The notes beneath the pieces are model-generated. The model saw nothing but the letters and a program-made list of their open reading frames with translations. It searched no databases and was not told the origin of the DNA. This document shows positions 7,424 to 15,160 of a stretch of DNA of 15,738 nucleotides, one piece after another. The position numbers were made by a program, and so were the translations under genes. Each line of letters starts with the position of its first letter. Within the stretch, counting starts at the first letter, position 1. The DNA comes from Flavobacteriales bacterium UBA3442 (lineage in GTDB: Bacteria > Bacteroidota > Bacteroidia > Flavobacteriales > Schleiferiaceae), in NCBI GenBank assembly GCA_002378565.1, contig DFSH01000055.1, forward strand, positions 1 through 15,738. Direction: 5' to 3'.

Positions 7424-7775
7424 CCGTAGATTCCTTGCTTGACTTAGGTGTGAGAAATTGCAGGTCGTGTACCACAACTTCAGTGAAGTACATTTTCTCA
7501 TTGGCATCGTTCTCAAAGCTTCGGTAGATGATTTTACCTTCTAGGGCACAGAGGTCTCCTTTTCTAAGGTAGCGCTCACTAAGCTCGGCCAGTTTGCCCC
7601 AGGCGATGATTTGATGCCATTGAGTGTCTTCGTGCTTGTTGCCATCCGAGCTTTTGTAGACTTCATTGGTAGCTAACGCGTATTTAGCCATTTGGTTGCC
7701 GTTTTCAAAGACCTTGAGCTCTGGATCTTGGCCCAGTCGGCCAATGAGGGTGATGCGATTTTTCATGTTTGACAT
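7416..7775 (-). CDS. ssb: Short single-stranded DNA-binding protein without acidic C-terminal tip
   Basis: This 119-residue protein is almost entirely one OB fold of the bacterial SSB type: NRITLIGRLGQDPELK (6-21), ALATNE (34-39), TQWHQIIAWGKLAE (51-64) with W53 and W59, YLRKGDLCALEGKI (69-82), and VVHDLQFL near the end. SSB proteins coat single-stranded DNA in replication, repair and recombination, usually as tetramers. The usual flexible tail and acidic tip (DDDIPF type) that recruits partner proteins is missing; the protein stops KSSKESTVN. It is therefore probably a secondary SSB, with a full-length one elsewhere (inference). The chosen ATG (7773-7775) gives MSNMKNR; an ATG three codons later (7764-7766) is equally close to the family start. 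Its stop codon lies inside the convergent carboxypeptidase gene. Confidence 0.93.
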   Translation of the reverse strand: MSNMKNRITLIGRLGQDPELKVFENGNQMAKYALATNEVYKSSDGNKHEDTQWHQIIAWGKLAELSERYLRKGDLCALEGKIIYRSFENDANEKMYFTEVVVHDLQFLTPKSSKESTVN

Positions 7776-7829
7776 GCTTTCTTGATTTTAAGATTGATTG
7801 AACAGGGCAAATAACTTGACTGAAAAAAC

Positions 7830-7843
7830 GAGACAGTCGTCTC
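7830..7843. repeat. Inverted repeat GAGAC-AGTC-GTCTC in the ssb / zinc-ribbon divergent region
   Basis: Perfect 5-bp arms with a 4-base spacer lie 54 bases upstream of the ssb start. Read on the minus strand, the repeat directly follows TTTG, the usual Bacteroidota -33 element, so it could be an operator over the ssb promoter. The arms are short and chance is possible. Confidence 0.3.
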
Positions 7844-7891
7844 AAAGTGATTAAGTCTGTCAGTGATTCAGCAACCAAGCGTTTTTAAACA

Positions 7892-7922
7892 TTTGTACCG
7901 AATGCAATCTTTCCTAGTATTT
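7892..7922 (+). promoter_or_regulatory. Putative promoter of the zinc-ribbon gene
   Basis: TTTG at 7892-7895 is followed after 19 bases by TAGTATTT at 7915-7922, an imperfect match to the Bacteroidota pair TTTG / TAnnTTTG with normal spacing. The predicted transcript would start within a few bases of the ATG at 7934, giving almost no leader. Confidence 0.35.
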
Positions 7923-7933
7923 AGCTTCGCCAC

Positions 7934-8320
7934 ATGATCCTTAAAACCAACGACATGATACATGAAGATTGCATGCAATGTGGCGCCAGATTACTTGGAC
8001 GCTCTGATAAGAAGTTTTGCGATGATGGCTGTAGAAATAGCTACCATAATAAGCGAAACAGTAATGCCAGTCGGGTGGCTCGCCCCGTCCATAGAAACCT
8101 TCGCTTGAACTACACGGTTCTCAGTGAAATGATTGACAGCGGTCACGATCAAGCAGTTCTTGAGGAATTGACCTTGTATGGATTCACGGAGGAGTATCAT
8201 ACTTCATCCTATGTCAATGATGAAGGCAATTTGGTTAAGAACGTCTATGATGTGCAATACCGAATCGTTAAAAAGGGCCGAATTCAGTTCAGGCGAATCT
8301 CTGGCAAGCGGAAGGATTGA
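7934..8320 (+). CDS. Zinc-ribbon protein of unknown function, Bacteroidota-type
   Basis: This 128-residue protein has two parts. Residues 8-40 contain a four-cysteine zinc site, C13-x2-C16 and C29-x3-C33, within CMQCGARLLGRSDKKFCDDGCRNSYHNKR. This strongly resembles a small zinc-ribbon family that I recall as common in Bacteroidota. The rest has the family's pattern of a basic NLRLN..L helix, then LTLYGFTEEYHTSSY, a turn with DEGN, and VYDVQYRI, ending in a basic tail. No function is established to my knowledge; nucleic-acid or protein binding is the natural guess. Either M1 or M8 could be the start; M1 is taken because a promoter-like motif ends just upstream. The flavoprotein gene follows after 27 bases. 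Confidence 0.75.
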   Translation: MILKTNDMIHEDCMQCGARLLGRSDKKFCDDGCRNSYHNKRNSNASRVARPVHRNLRLNYTVLSEMIDSGHDQAVLEELTLYGFTEEYHTSSYVNDEGNLVKNVYDVQYRIVKKGRIQFRRISGKRKD

Positions 8321-8347
8321 CTGAATCTGGTTTTGTACCTTTATGTC

Positions 8348-9595
8348 ATGGGTCAAAACGTGAAAGTTGCCGTTATTGGCGGGGGTGCATCAGGTGTTTT
8401 TGCAGCCATCTGCGCTGCAGAGTCTTCTGCGCAAGCACAGGTTGACATTTTTGAGAAATCTCAATTGCCCTTAGCTAAGGTCCGAATCAGTGGTGGTGGC
8501 AGGTGCAATGTGACCCATGCTTGTTTTGATCCACGCGAGTTGATTGACCATTACCCTCGGGGAAGTCAAGAGCTGCTGGGGCCTTTTCATAAATTCTGTA
8601 CCGGTGACACCATGGAGTGGTTTGAAGACCGAGGGGTCTCATTGACCGTTGAGGCTGACAATCGGGTCTTTCCTGTCTCCAATTCGTCGGAGACGATTGT
8701 AGATTGCTTGTTGGATTTTGCTCAACGTGCTGGCGCTACTCTGTCAACAAAATCAGGAATCAAGGCTTTGGTGCCAGCTCCTGATGGCGGCTTTAACCTA
8801 ACGCTTGATAGTGATGAGGTGGTTCATTATGACAACGTACTCATGGCAGCGGGCAGCAGCAAGCGCATGTGGGCCATCTTGGCCAAGCTTGGTCATCACA
8901 TTGTCAAACCCGTTCCGTCGCTGTTCACCTTTCAGCTGCGTGACCCACGCATCAAAGATCTGGCAGGCATCTCTCTGTCACAGGTTCGGTTAACCGTTCC
9001 AGTTGCTGGTCTGGAAGCCGAAGGACCCTTGTTGATCACGCATGTGGGCTTGAGTGGGCCGGCAGTATTGAAGCTCTCTGCCTTTGGAGCACGATGGATG
9101 GCAGAGTATGGCCATCAATTCAGCCTATTCATTGACTGGCTTCCGGAATTCACGCAAGAATCCTTGCTTGAGGAGCTCAATACGTACAGAAAGCTCCCGC
9201 AAACCAACCGCAAGCGCGTCGCGTCCAATACCTTGTTTGGTTTGCCCCTAAGGCTCTGGAAGGCCTTTTGTGATTATGCAAAAGTTCCGCCAACAGCCAA
9301 TTGGTCTGACTTGAGTAAGCCCATGGTCCGTCGACTTGTTAGCATCTTATCTGAATCAGAATTCAAGGTCACAGGAAAAAACACCTTTAAGGAGGAGTTT
9401 GTTACTGCAGGGGGCGTAGACCTCTCTGAGGTAGATTTTCGCCGCATGGAAAGCCGCTTGGTGCCTGGTCTCTTTTTTGCGGGAGAAGTCTTGGACATCG
9501 ATGCCGTCACCGGCGGCTTCAATTTCCAAGCCGCATGGACCACGGGCTGGCTAGCTGGTCACGCGATTGTTGATATGCCTGTTACGACGTCCTGA
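8348..9595 (+). CDS. FAD-dependent oxidoreductase of the HI0933/BaiN-like family
   Basis: This flavoprotein of 415 residues begins at the ATG at 8348-8350. An in-frame TTG at 8333 would only add five residues ahead of the dinucleotide-binding strand. KVAVIGGGASG (6-16) is the Rossmann FAD motif, followed by the family signature KVRISGGGRCNVTH. MAAGSSK..WAILAKLGH is the second nucleotide-contact region, and TAGGVDLSEVD..RMES..PGLFFAGEVLDIDAVTGGFNFQAAWTTGWLAG is the C-terminal FAD-closing motif. Length and motif order are complete for the family (YhiN/BaiN-like NAD(P)/FAD oxidoreductases). The physiological substrate of most members is unknown, and the bile-acid role of BaiN should not be transferred. 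A -7-like TACCTTTA at 8336-8343 lies 4 bases before the ATG, so the gene may have its own, nearly leaderless transcript despite following the zinc-ribbon gene closely. Confidence 0.9.
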   Translation: MGQNVKVAVIGGGASGVFAAICAAESSAQAQVDIFEKSQLPLAKVRISGGGRCNVTHACFDPRELIDHYPRGSQELLGPFHKFCTGDTMEWFEDRGVSLTVEADNRVFPVSNSSETIVDCLLDFAQRAGATLSTKSGIKALVPAPDGGFNLTLDSDEVVHYDNVLMAAGSSKRMWAILAKLGHHIVKPVPSLFTFQLRDPRIKDLAGISLSQVRLTVPVAGLEAEGPLLITHVGLSGPAVLKLSAFGARWMAEYGHQFSLFIDWLPEFTQESLLEELNTYRKLPQTNRKRVASNTLFGLPLRLWKAFCDYAKVPPTANWSDLSKPMVRRLVSILSESEFKVTGKNTFKEEFVTAGGVDLSEVDFRRMESRLVPGLFFAGEVLDIDAVTGGFNFQAAWTTGWLAGHAIVDMPVTTS

Positions 9596-9630
9596 GTTAT
9601 TTTGAGAAGGATTTGTATAATTCATAAATA

Positions 9631-9660
9631 CTAACTACATTAGCAATCTAATATAATTAG
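9631..9660. promoter_or_regulatory. Two tandem 13-bp inverted repeats: candidate auto-operators of the S24 repressor
   Basis: CTAAT-ATA-ATTAG at 9648-9660 is a perfect 5-3-5 inverted repeat. CTAAC-TAC-ATTAG at 9631-9643 is a second copy with one arm mismatch. Their centres are 17 bp apart, and the second ends 7 bases before the ATG of the repressor gene. A possible promoter (TTTG 9612-9615, 20-base spacer, TACATTAG 9636-9643) overlaps the first copy. Paired dyads over the gene's own promoter are the usual layout for lambda-cI-like autoregulation; binding is inferred. Confidence 0.5.
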
Positions 9661-9667
9661 CATTGCC

Positions 9668-10468
9668 ATGTATTTCTCAAACAACTTAAAGACCCTTCGC
9701 AAGGACAAATCCTGGACCCAGGTTCAGTTTGCTGAGCGCGTGGGCATCAAGCGATCCTTGGTTGGAGCTTATGAAGAAGGTCGCGCAGAACCAAAAATAG
9801 ACATGTTAATCCTCATTGCGCAGACCCTTAGCGTCAGTTTGGATCAGCTGCTTTCGGATCCAATATCTGAAGCTAAATCAAATCAAACAGATGAAACCCG
9901 AAATAAAGGGAGCAAGCTTCGTGTGCTAACGGTAGCAATAGATAAAGCCAGCGGAAAAGAGCGTATTTCAGTGGTTCCTGTTAAAGCTGCCGCAGGCTAC
10001 CTTGGTGGCTATGGCGATTTGGACTTCATTGAGGCTTTGCCGCAGTTTTCCCTTCCTCTGCCTGAGTTTTCTCAAGAAAGCACTCGCCGTGTTTTTCAAA
10101 TACAAGGAGACAGCATGCTTCCTGTTCTTCCAGGATCCTACGTCATTGCTAGTTATGTGCAGAATTGGCAGCATGTCAAATCTGGAGAACTTTACGTTTT
10201 TCTAACCCAGGATCAAGGCGTGGTATTCAAGCGCGGATACAACCATGTTGCAGAATCTTCCGATTTTGAACTGGTTTCAGACAACCTTATGTACGAACCC
10301 TACCGCATACATAGCGATGAAGTCCTGGAGGTTTGGCGAGTGGAGGGCGTCATTCAGCTGGATCTCACAAAACAGGCAACGGGAGACATTGCGGTACTTA
10401 ACCGTTTAGATGCGTTGCAGCATGAAGTTCGATCTCTCCGCGTAGAGCTTGGTAAGCACGTGGCATAG
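9668..10468 (+). CDS. LexA/cI-like transcriptional repressor: XRE helix-turn-helix plus S24 self-cleaving peptidase domain
   Basis: This 266-residue protein has an N-terminal helix-turn-helix at about 5-62 (LKTLRKDKSWTQVQFAERVGIKRSLVGAYEEGR) that binds DNA, then a charged linker to about 83. The S24 domain spans about 100-235, with an Ala109-Gly110 site in VKAAAGYLGGYGD, catalytic Ser149 in QIQGDSMLPVL and Lys188 in GVVFKRGYN. Spacings are close to LexA (A-G to Ser 40 here, Ser to Lys 39), so damage-triggered self-cleavage is possible. The tail 240-263 (IAVLNRLDALQHEVRSLRVEL) looks like a short coiled coil, extra to classical LexA. The family is common in Bacteroidota chromosomes outside prophages, and no phage genes are near. 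The two dyads just upstream suggest autoregulation; its other targets are unknown, and no second copy of the dyad was seen in this window. Confidence 0.88.
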   Translation: MYFSNNLKTLRKDKSWTQVQFAERVGIKRSLVGAYEEGRAEPKIDMLILIAQTLSVSLDQLLSDPISEAKSNQTDETRNKGSKLRVLTVAIDKASGKERISVVPVKAAAGYLGGYGDLDFIEALPQFSLPLPEFSQESTRRVFQIQGDSMLPVLPGSYVIASYVQNWQHVKSGELYVFLTQDQGVVFKRGYNHVAESSDFELVSDNLMYEPYRIHSDEVLEVWRVEGVIQLDLTKQATGDIAVLNRLDALQHEVRSLRVELGKHVA

Positions 10469-11041
10469 GGGGGAGCAGTAGCCCTTTGATAGGTTAGCCT
10501 TGACGGCTTCTTGGTTTCGGCATAACACCACATTGAGAAGTTGATGAAATTTAAGCTAAATACAGTGAAAAATTACCACATAGAAGATTTCTATGACAAA
10601 CTATAATAAATTGAAAACCAGGTATTTAAATAATAAAAGTTCAATTACTTATTCATCATAAAACCTTGTGTGGACTTTTTGTCTTAATCAGCAAATTGTA
10701 GCAACTAAAAAGGCTGACTCAAGGCCATGAACCAGGGTGAGTAATTATTGCATCTGCAATAGAAAAGCAACCGAGATTGTATCAGTCATGACGGATGTTT
10801 CAATGTTAAGCGTTCAAGGTTTCCGCTTTGAGAGGATGACAATCTGGCGTAAAAGGCAAGTTTTCCTGAACAATATGGGATCAGAAGCTAACCATAAAGC
10901 ACAGAATTACTGAAATTCTCACTTTAGCAGGGTATTTTATTGAAGTACAGCAGGCACGGTAATCCAATGAATCCAAGGGATACAATGGTCAGCCTATAAT
11001 ATATATTATGTTAACTAACAATAGCACTGACGCCTCCTACG
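10469..11041. other. 573-bp AT-rich gap between convergent genes; no convincing gene
   Basis: This stretch lies between the 3' ends of the repressor and TPR genes, so neither needs a promoter here, and it is far longer than most other gaps in the window. It holds several short dyads: ATTTA-AGC-TAAAT (10549-10561), TATTGCA-TC-TGCAATA (10746-10761), AGAATT-ACTGA-AATTCT (10903-10919) and the perfect palindrome ATAATATATATTAT (10996-11009). A 41-codon ATG frame (10788-10913, plus) has no recognisable features. A weak 4-bp hairpin AGCC-TTGAC-GGCT at 10496-10508 might end the repressor transcript. I see no tRNA or known RNA. It could hold a small RNA, a small gene or decayed sequence. Confidence 0.6.
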
Positions 11042-11071
11042 AAAAAAGGCCCTGCAAAATGCAGAGCCCTT
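11042..11071 (-). terminator. Rho-independent terminator of the TPR gene
   Basis: On the minus strand GGCTCTGCA and TGCAGGGCC (plus-strand 11060-11068 and 11048-11056) form a 9-bp stem with one G-U pair and a 3-base loop, followed by six T residues (A-run 11042-11047). It lies about 20 bases past the stop codon of the TPR gene. Confidence 0.88.
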
Positions 11072-11093
11072 GATGAAATTGATGATGCAGTGA

Positions 11094-12386
11094 TTAAATC
11101 TGCTGCATCTCCTCTGTAACACGTTTAACGTCATCGTATCTGGTCAGCTTGTAGTACACTTCTCGCAATGCTTTCAGTGTTGCTTCATCCTTGTTATCAA
11201 TTGAATATGCTTTCTCAAAGTAAACCAAGGCACGGCCTAACGCTTTTTCCTTTTCCTTGGTGTAAGATTTTGCCTTACTGTTCTCTGAACGACCCAATTT
11301 GTTGATTTTTTGGACCCACACATTGGATGCGTCAATTTCCATCAAACCGAGCATGTAAACAGCATCTAAGTATTTGGGGTCAGCTGTAACGGCCAATTCA
11401 TAGTAGGCTTTACCATTCTCCAAATCCTTCATTTGCTGATGGTATATATACCCGGCATTGTACAGGTACAAGGCTGAATTGGGGTTTTTGACAATGGCTT
11501 CCTTTAGGTTTTTTAAGGCGCCTGCATAGTCTTCCTTCTCAAGGTAGCTCTGCAATTCCATTTTAAGCAAGTTCTCGTTTTCCGGGTACTTTGCTCGCGA
11601 AATAGTGATGAGGGAGTCGTATTTGCTTTTTTGATCACTTTCCGAGTACACCCAAAGCAGCTGGATGTATAAATCGTGCTCAGTTGACTCACTACGCTGT
11701 GGCTCAAAGGCCTCTCCAGTCAACACGTACATGTCTAAGGTTCTCTTGTCTGGGAAAGGGTACCTGGCGCTGTCTTTAGCCAACATGCCTGACCATGTCA
11801 TGTTTTTGTAGTTCATGCCGATGAGGATCAAGTAAATGCGCTCTGCCTCTGTCCAATCCTCCATATCTTGAGACAAATAGGCCATGTATGATAAGCTTGT
11901 GCTGTCAACCTGACCAAGGCTCCCCCGCAACTCAAAGGCCTTGCTGTAATTGAGCCTAGCTTCACCCTTGTCCTTGTTGTCAAAGTTTTCAGTCTCTGCG
12001 CGATTGACATACTCCTGCGCCAACATGGGCATTTTATCTGCAATGTTGTCAGCGTACCGTTCTTTACCTAAAGACGCTTCAAAGGCAATTAAATTGGTAT
12101 AGGACTTAACTGTCTCATCCAAATAGTCAGCGTTGCCCGGCGTCTCACTTGTGTACAATGCGTAGTATACATTGCCACGGTAGTAGTGATATTTTGACAT
12201 ATTTTTAGACTTCACTTCAGATGCAGGCTTGCCATCAATGATAACCTTTGCATCGTCTATGTAGGATTTTGCAGACACCAGGTCCAGTTTATCCAAGGCG
12301 ATTTTTGCGCTAGAAATGCTAGGCGCTTCTTGAGCTGATGCGGTGATTGTTAGCGCAATAGCAGCTAAGAGTAGAGAACGTTTCAT
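11094..12386 (-). CDS. Exported tetratricopeptide-repeat protein downstream of gyrA
   Basis: This protein of 430 residues begins at the ATG at 12384-12386. A TTG at 12410 would add eight residues ahead of the signal peptide and overlaps the promoter, so it is not used. Residues 1-18 (MKRSLLLAAIALTITASA, cleaved before QEAP) are a Sec signal peptide without a lipobox Cys, so it should be periplasmic or secreted. The rest is helical with TPR-like repeats, clearest in the C-terminal half: DYAGALKNLKEAIVKNPNSA, LYNAGYIYHQQ...GKAYYELAVTADPKYLDA, and ALGRALVYFEKAYSIDNKDEA. TPR proteins scaffold protein contacts; no enzymatic motif is seen. My recollection is that a TPR gene next to gyrA is common in Flavobacteriia, but the reason is not known. 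It has its own -7 element and terminator, so it need not depend on gyrA transcription. Confidence 0.85.
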   Translation of the reverse strand: MKRSLLLAAIALTITASAQEAPSISSAKIALDKLDLVSAKSYIDDAKVIIDGKPASEVKSKNMSKYHYYRGNVYYALYTSETPGNADYLDETVKSYTNLIAFEASLGKERYADNIADKMPMLAQEYVNRAETENFDNKDKGEARLNYSKAFELRGSLGQVDSTSLSYMAYLSQDMEDWTEAERIYLILIGMNYKNMTWSGMLAKDSARYPFPDKRTLDMYVLTGEAFEPQRSESTEHDLYIQLLWVYSESDQKSKYDSLITISRAKYPENENLLKMELQSYLEKEDYAGALKNLKEAIVKNPNSALYLYNAGYIYHQQMKDLENGKAYYELAVTADPKYLDAVYMLGLMEIDASNVWVQKINKLGRSENSKAKSYTKEKEKALGRALVYFEKAYSIDNKDEATLKALREVYYKLTRYDDVKRVTEEMQQI

Positions 12387-12407
12387 ATCAATAATAATAA
12401 TTGGAGG

Positions 12408-12415
12408 CAAAGATA
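12408..12415 (-). promoter_or_regulatory. Bacteroidota -7 element of the TPR gene
   Basis: The minus strand reads TATCTTTG, a perfect TAnnTTTG, ending 21 bases before the ATG at 12386. No TTTG lies 17-20 bases upstream, so only the -7 half is supported. It lies in the 92-bp gap after gyrA. Confidence 0.55.
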
Positions 12416-12478
12416 GCCTCGCATTAGTTGGTGTAGCCTATCCCCTCTTCAAGGAACATGCCATAAGGGGGTGTCAGC

Positions 12479-14995
12479 TCAAGATTCTTTAGGCGAAGTC
12501 TCTTCATCACTGCCATTGTCAGTCACTTGGCCTTCCATATCGGTTGTATCTTCTTCATCAGAACGTGGAACCTTTGCAATGGATGCAATCACTTCGCCTT
12601 TTTTAAGGTTAATGACACGCACGCCTTGCGTTGCGCGACCCATCACTCGAATGCCTTCGACAGGCATGCGAATCATGATGCCATTTTTGGTGGTAATCAT
12701 CAAGTCCTCGTCATCATTCACGCGAACCAATCCGATCAAATCACCTGTTTTCTCTGTGATATTAAGCGTTTTAACGCCTTTTCCGCCACGGTTGGTTATG
12801 CGGTAATCTTCAACCAAAGTTCGCTTGCCGTAACCGTTTTCAGACACAACCAGGATGGATTCTTGATCACTCTCAGGGCAAACCATGCCAACAACAAAGT
12901 CTTGGTCTAGGTCAAACTTCATGCCTTTGACACCTGCAGCATTTCTGCCCATGGCACGAACCTTATCCTCAGGGAAACGAATGGCCTTGCCTGACCCGAT
13001 GGCCATCAAGACTTCATGCTCCCCATTGGTTAGCCTTGCTTCAAGCAACGTGTCACCATCTCTTACCGTGATGGCATTGATACCGTTGGATCTTGGACGG
13101 CTGTATGCCTCCAGCGATGTTTTCTTGATGACGCCCCTCTTGGTGCACATCACCACATAGTTGTCTTTGACGTAGTCCTCATTTCTCAAATCCTTTGTGT
13201 TAATGAAGGTCTTCACCCGGTCATCTGATGGAATGTTGATGAGGTTAACAATGGCTTTGCCTTTGCTCGTCCTACTGGCTTCAGGAATTTCAAACACACG
13301 CAACCAGAAACAGCGTCCCAATTCAGTGAAGAATAAGAGGTAGTTGTGGTTGGTTGCAACAAAGACATGCTCAATGAAGTCGGAGTCACGAGCGGATGCG
13401 CCCCTTGACCCAACCCCTCCTCTGCTTTGTGTGCGGTACTCTGACAAGAGTGTGCGCTTCACATAGCCCAGGTTAGAAATGGTGATAACAACTTCTGCAT
13501 CAGGAATGATGTCCTCTATGCGCATATCACCTCCAGCATAGTTAATGGAGGTTCTTCGCTCATCGCCAAACTTCTCCTTCACCTCATTCATCTCATCAAT
13601 GACGATCTGCATGCGTATGGACTTCTCGTTGAGAATTTCAGTCAAGCGCTTGATAAGGTCAATCAAGTCATCGTACTCAGTTTTGATTTTATCTCGTTCA
13701 AGACCCGTCAGCTTCTGCAAGCGCAATTCCAAAATAGCTTTGGCTTGAATATCGGACAGCTTGAATGCCTTGACCAAGCCAGATTTTGCGTCATCGACAG
13801 TCTTGCTGCCGCGAATCAATTTGATCACTGCATCAAGGTTGTCAATGGCGATAAGCAAACCCTCAAGGACGTGTGCGCGCTTTTCAGCTTGCATCTTCTC
13901 AAACTTGGTGCGGCGAACAATGACCTCATGGCGATGCTCAACGAAGTGATGAATCATGTCCTTGAGGTTACACATCTCTGGGCGACCATTAACCAAGGCA
14001 ATGTTATTGACACTGAAGCTGGACTGAAGTTGCGTGTACTTGTACAACTTGTTCAATACCACATTAGGAACTGCATCGCGTTTAAGGATGTACACGATGC
14101 GCATGCCATTGCGATCAGATTCATCGCGAATGTCAGCGATACCCTCAATTTTTTTGTCATTGACCAGGTCCGCTGTTTTGCGAATCATGTCTGCTTTATT
14201 GACTTGGTAAGGAATTTCAGTGATAATGATGCAATCCCTTTCCTTCACGGGCTCAATGTTAGCTGTGCCACGCAAAACGATGCGACCTCGGCCTGTTTCA
14301 AAGGCTTCTTTAACCCCACTGTACCCATAAATCTCTCCACCAGTTGGGAAATCAGGTGCTGTGACATGCTGCATTAGACCAGCGATGTCAATGTCAGGGT
14401 CCTCTACATAGGCCACTGTAGCATTAGCAACCTCTGTCAGGTTGTGGGGCGGCATATTTGTAGCCATGCCAACTGCAATACCTGATGCGCCGTTAACCAG
14501 CAAGCATGGGATGCGGGTTGGCAGAACCGTTGGCTCTTCAAGTGAGTCATCAAAGTTCAACTGAAAGTTAACGGTATCCTTGTCAATGTCCTTGACCATT
14601 TCTTCCGCAATCTTCTTCATGCGAACTTCTGTGTATCGCATAGCTGCAGGGGAATCACCATCCATGGAGCCAAAGTTACCCTGACCATCAACAAGCATGT
14701 AGCGAAGTGACCATTCCTGCGCCATGCGGACCATGGTGTCATAAATGGCTGAATCGCCATGTGGATGGAGCTTGCCCATGACATTACCAACAACCCTTGC
14801 GGATTTCTTGTAGGGTCTGGTTGATGTGTTTCCCATGTCATGCATTCCGTACAGCACTCTGCGGTGTACAGGCTTGAGGCCGTCACGGACATCGGGAAGA
14901 GCTCTTGAAACAATAACCGACATCGAATAATCGATGTAAGACGATTTCATCTCCTCCTCAATGTTGATTTGAATGATATTTTCTACGTTTGCCAT
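12479..14995 (-). CDS. gyrA: DNA gyrase subunit A
   Basis: This is full-length GyrA (838 residues), the breakage-reunion subunit that with GyrB introduces negative supercoils using ATP. The winged-helix/tower region begins with [33 protein letters not shown]. The catalytic Tyr is Y121 with R120 in AAMRYTE. The quinolone-contact residues equal to E. coli Ser83 and Asp87 are S82 and D86 (HGDSAIYD), the susceptible type. The long coiled coil with [14 protein letters not shown] lies at about 420-434. The C-terminal beta-pinwheel starts around 495, with a GyrA box variant QSRGGVG at 523-529 (E. coli QRRGGKG) and a later related NRGGKG at 735-740. An acidic tail occupies 811-838. No Shine-Dalgarno is seen. 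The gene is divergent from clpC, and a TPR gene follows after 92 bp. Confidence 0.99.
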   Translation of the reverse strand: MANVENIIQINIEEEMKSSYIDYSMSVIVSRALPDVRDGLKPVHRRVLYGMHDMGNTSTRPYKKSARVVGNVMGKLHPHGDSAIYDTMVRMAQEWSLRYMLVDGQGNFGSMDGDSPAAMRYTEVRMKKIAEEMVKDIDKDTVNFQLNFDDSLEEPTVLPTRIPCLLVNGASGIAVGMATNMPPHNLTEVANATVAYVEDPDIDIAGLMQHVTAPDFPTGGEIYGYSGVKEAFETGRGRIVLRGTANIEPVKERDCIIITEIPYQVNKADMIRKTADLVNDKKIEGIADIRDESDRNGMRIVYILKRDAVPNVVLNKLYKYTQLQSSFSVNNIALVNGRPEMCNLKDMIHHFVEHRHEVIVRRTKFEKMQAEKRAHVLEGLLIAIDNLDAVIKLIRGSKTVDDAKSGLVKAFKLSDIQAKAILELRLQKLTGLERDKIKTEYDDLIDLIKRLTEILNEKSIRMQIVIDEMNEVKEKFGDERRTSINYAGGDMRIEDIIPDAEVVITISNLGYVKRTLLSEYRTQSRGGVGSRGASARDSDFIEHVFVATNHNYLLFFTELGRCFWLRVFEIPEASRTSKGKAIVNLINIPSDDRVKTFINTKDLRNEDYVKDNYVVMCTKRGVIKKTSLEAYSRPRSNGINAITVRDGDTLLEARLTNGEHEVLMAIGSGKAIRFPEDKVRAMGRNAAGVKGMKFDLDQDFVVGMVCPESDQESILVVSENGYGKRTLVEDYRITNRGGKGVKTLNITEKTGDLIGLVRVNDDEDLMITTKNGIMIRMPVEGIRVMGRATQGVRVINLKKGEVIASIAKVPRSDEEDTTDMEGQVTDNGSDEETSPKES

Positions 14996-15025
14996 GTCTA
15001 TGGGTATGCTTTACTGAGTAATTTT

Positions 15026-15033
15026 CAAAAATA
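15026..15033 (-). promoter_or_regulatory. Bacteroidota -7 element of gyrA
   Basis: The minus strand reads TATTTTTG, a perfect TAnnTTTG, ending 30 bases before the gyrA ATG at 14995. A correctly spaced TTTG is not seen upstream. Confidence 0.5.
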
Positions 15034-15099
15034 GGCCTGAAAGCTCAATTTTTCCGCTAAAACACTGAGGGTTCAGCCATACTTATTCACAAAATTCTG

Positions 15100-15120
15100 T
15101 TGATAATTGAAATTTATCAA
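15100..15120. promoter_or_regulatory. Inverted repeat TTGATAA-N7-TTATCAA upstream of clpC (candidate operator)
   Basis: Perfect 7-bp arms at 15100-15106 and 15114-15120 are separated by TTGAAAT. The repeat ends 40 bases before the clpC ATG, where the promoter should be, and lies 67 bp beyond the gyrA -7 element, so clpC is the likelier target. No match to a named regulator is claimed. Confidence 0.45.
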
Positions 15121-15160
15121 AAGATGCTGTCATGTCGCCTTCCTTTGGTTACTTTACAGC

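Noticed and set aside
9668-10468. S24 repressor as the sign of a prophage
   Set aside because: No integrase, attachment repeats or phage structural genes occur nearby, and such regulators are ordinary in Bacteroidota chromosomes.
10788-10913. 41-codon ATG frame in the long gap
   Set aside because: It has no ribosome site, no promoter with proper spacing and no recognisable motif. The length is expected by chance, so it is kept only as part of the gap description.
12420-12478. Possible hairpin terminator after gyrA (CCCC..GGGG arms around 12440-12475)
   Set aside because: The stem is about six pairs with a long loop and no T-run follows on the minus strand, so it is not called a terminator.
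13745-14377. 210-codon open frame on the plus strand inside gyrA
   Set aside because: It is antisense to a strongly conserved part of gyrA and has no family resemblance. Long antisense frames are common opposite biased codons.
12479-14995. GyrA box QSRGGVG as a functional anomaly
   Set aside because: From memory, other flavobacterial gyrases carry similar RGGVG variants, so it is probably lineage-typical.
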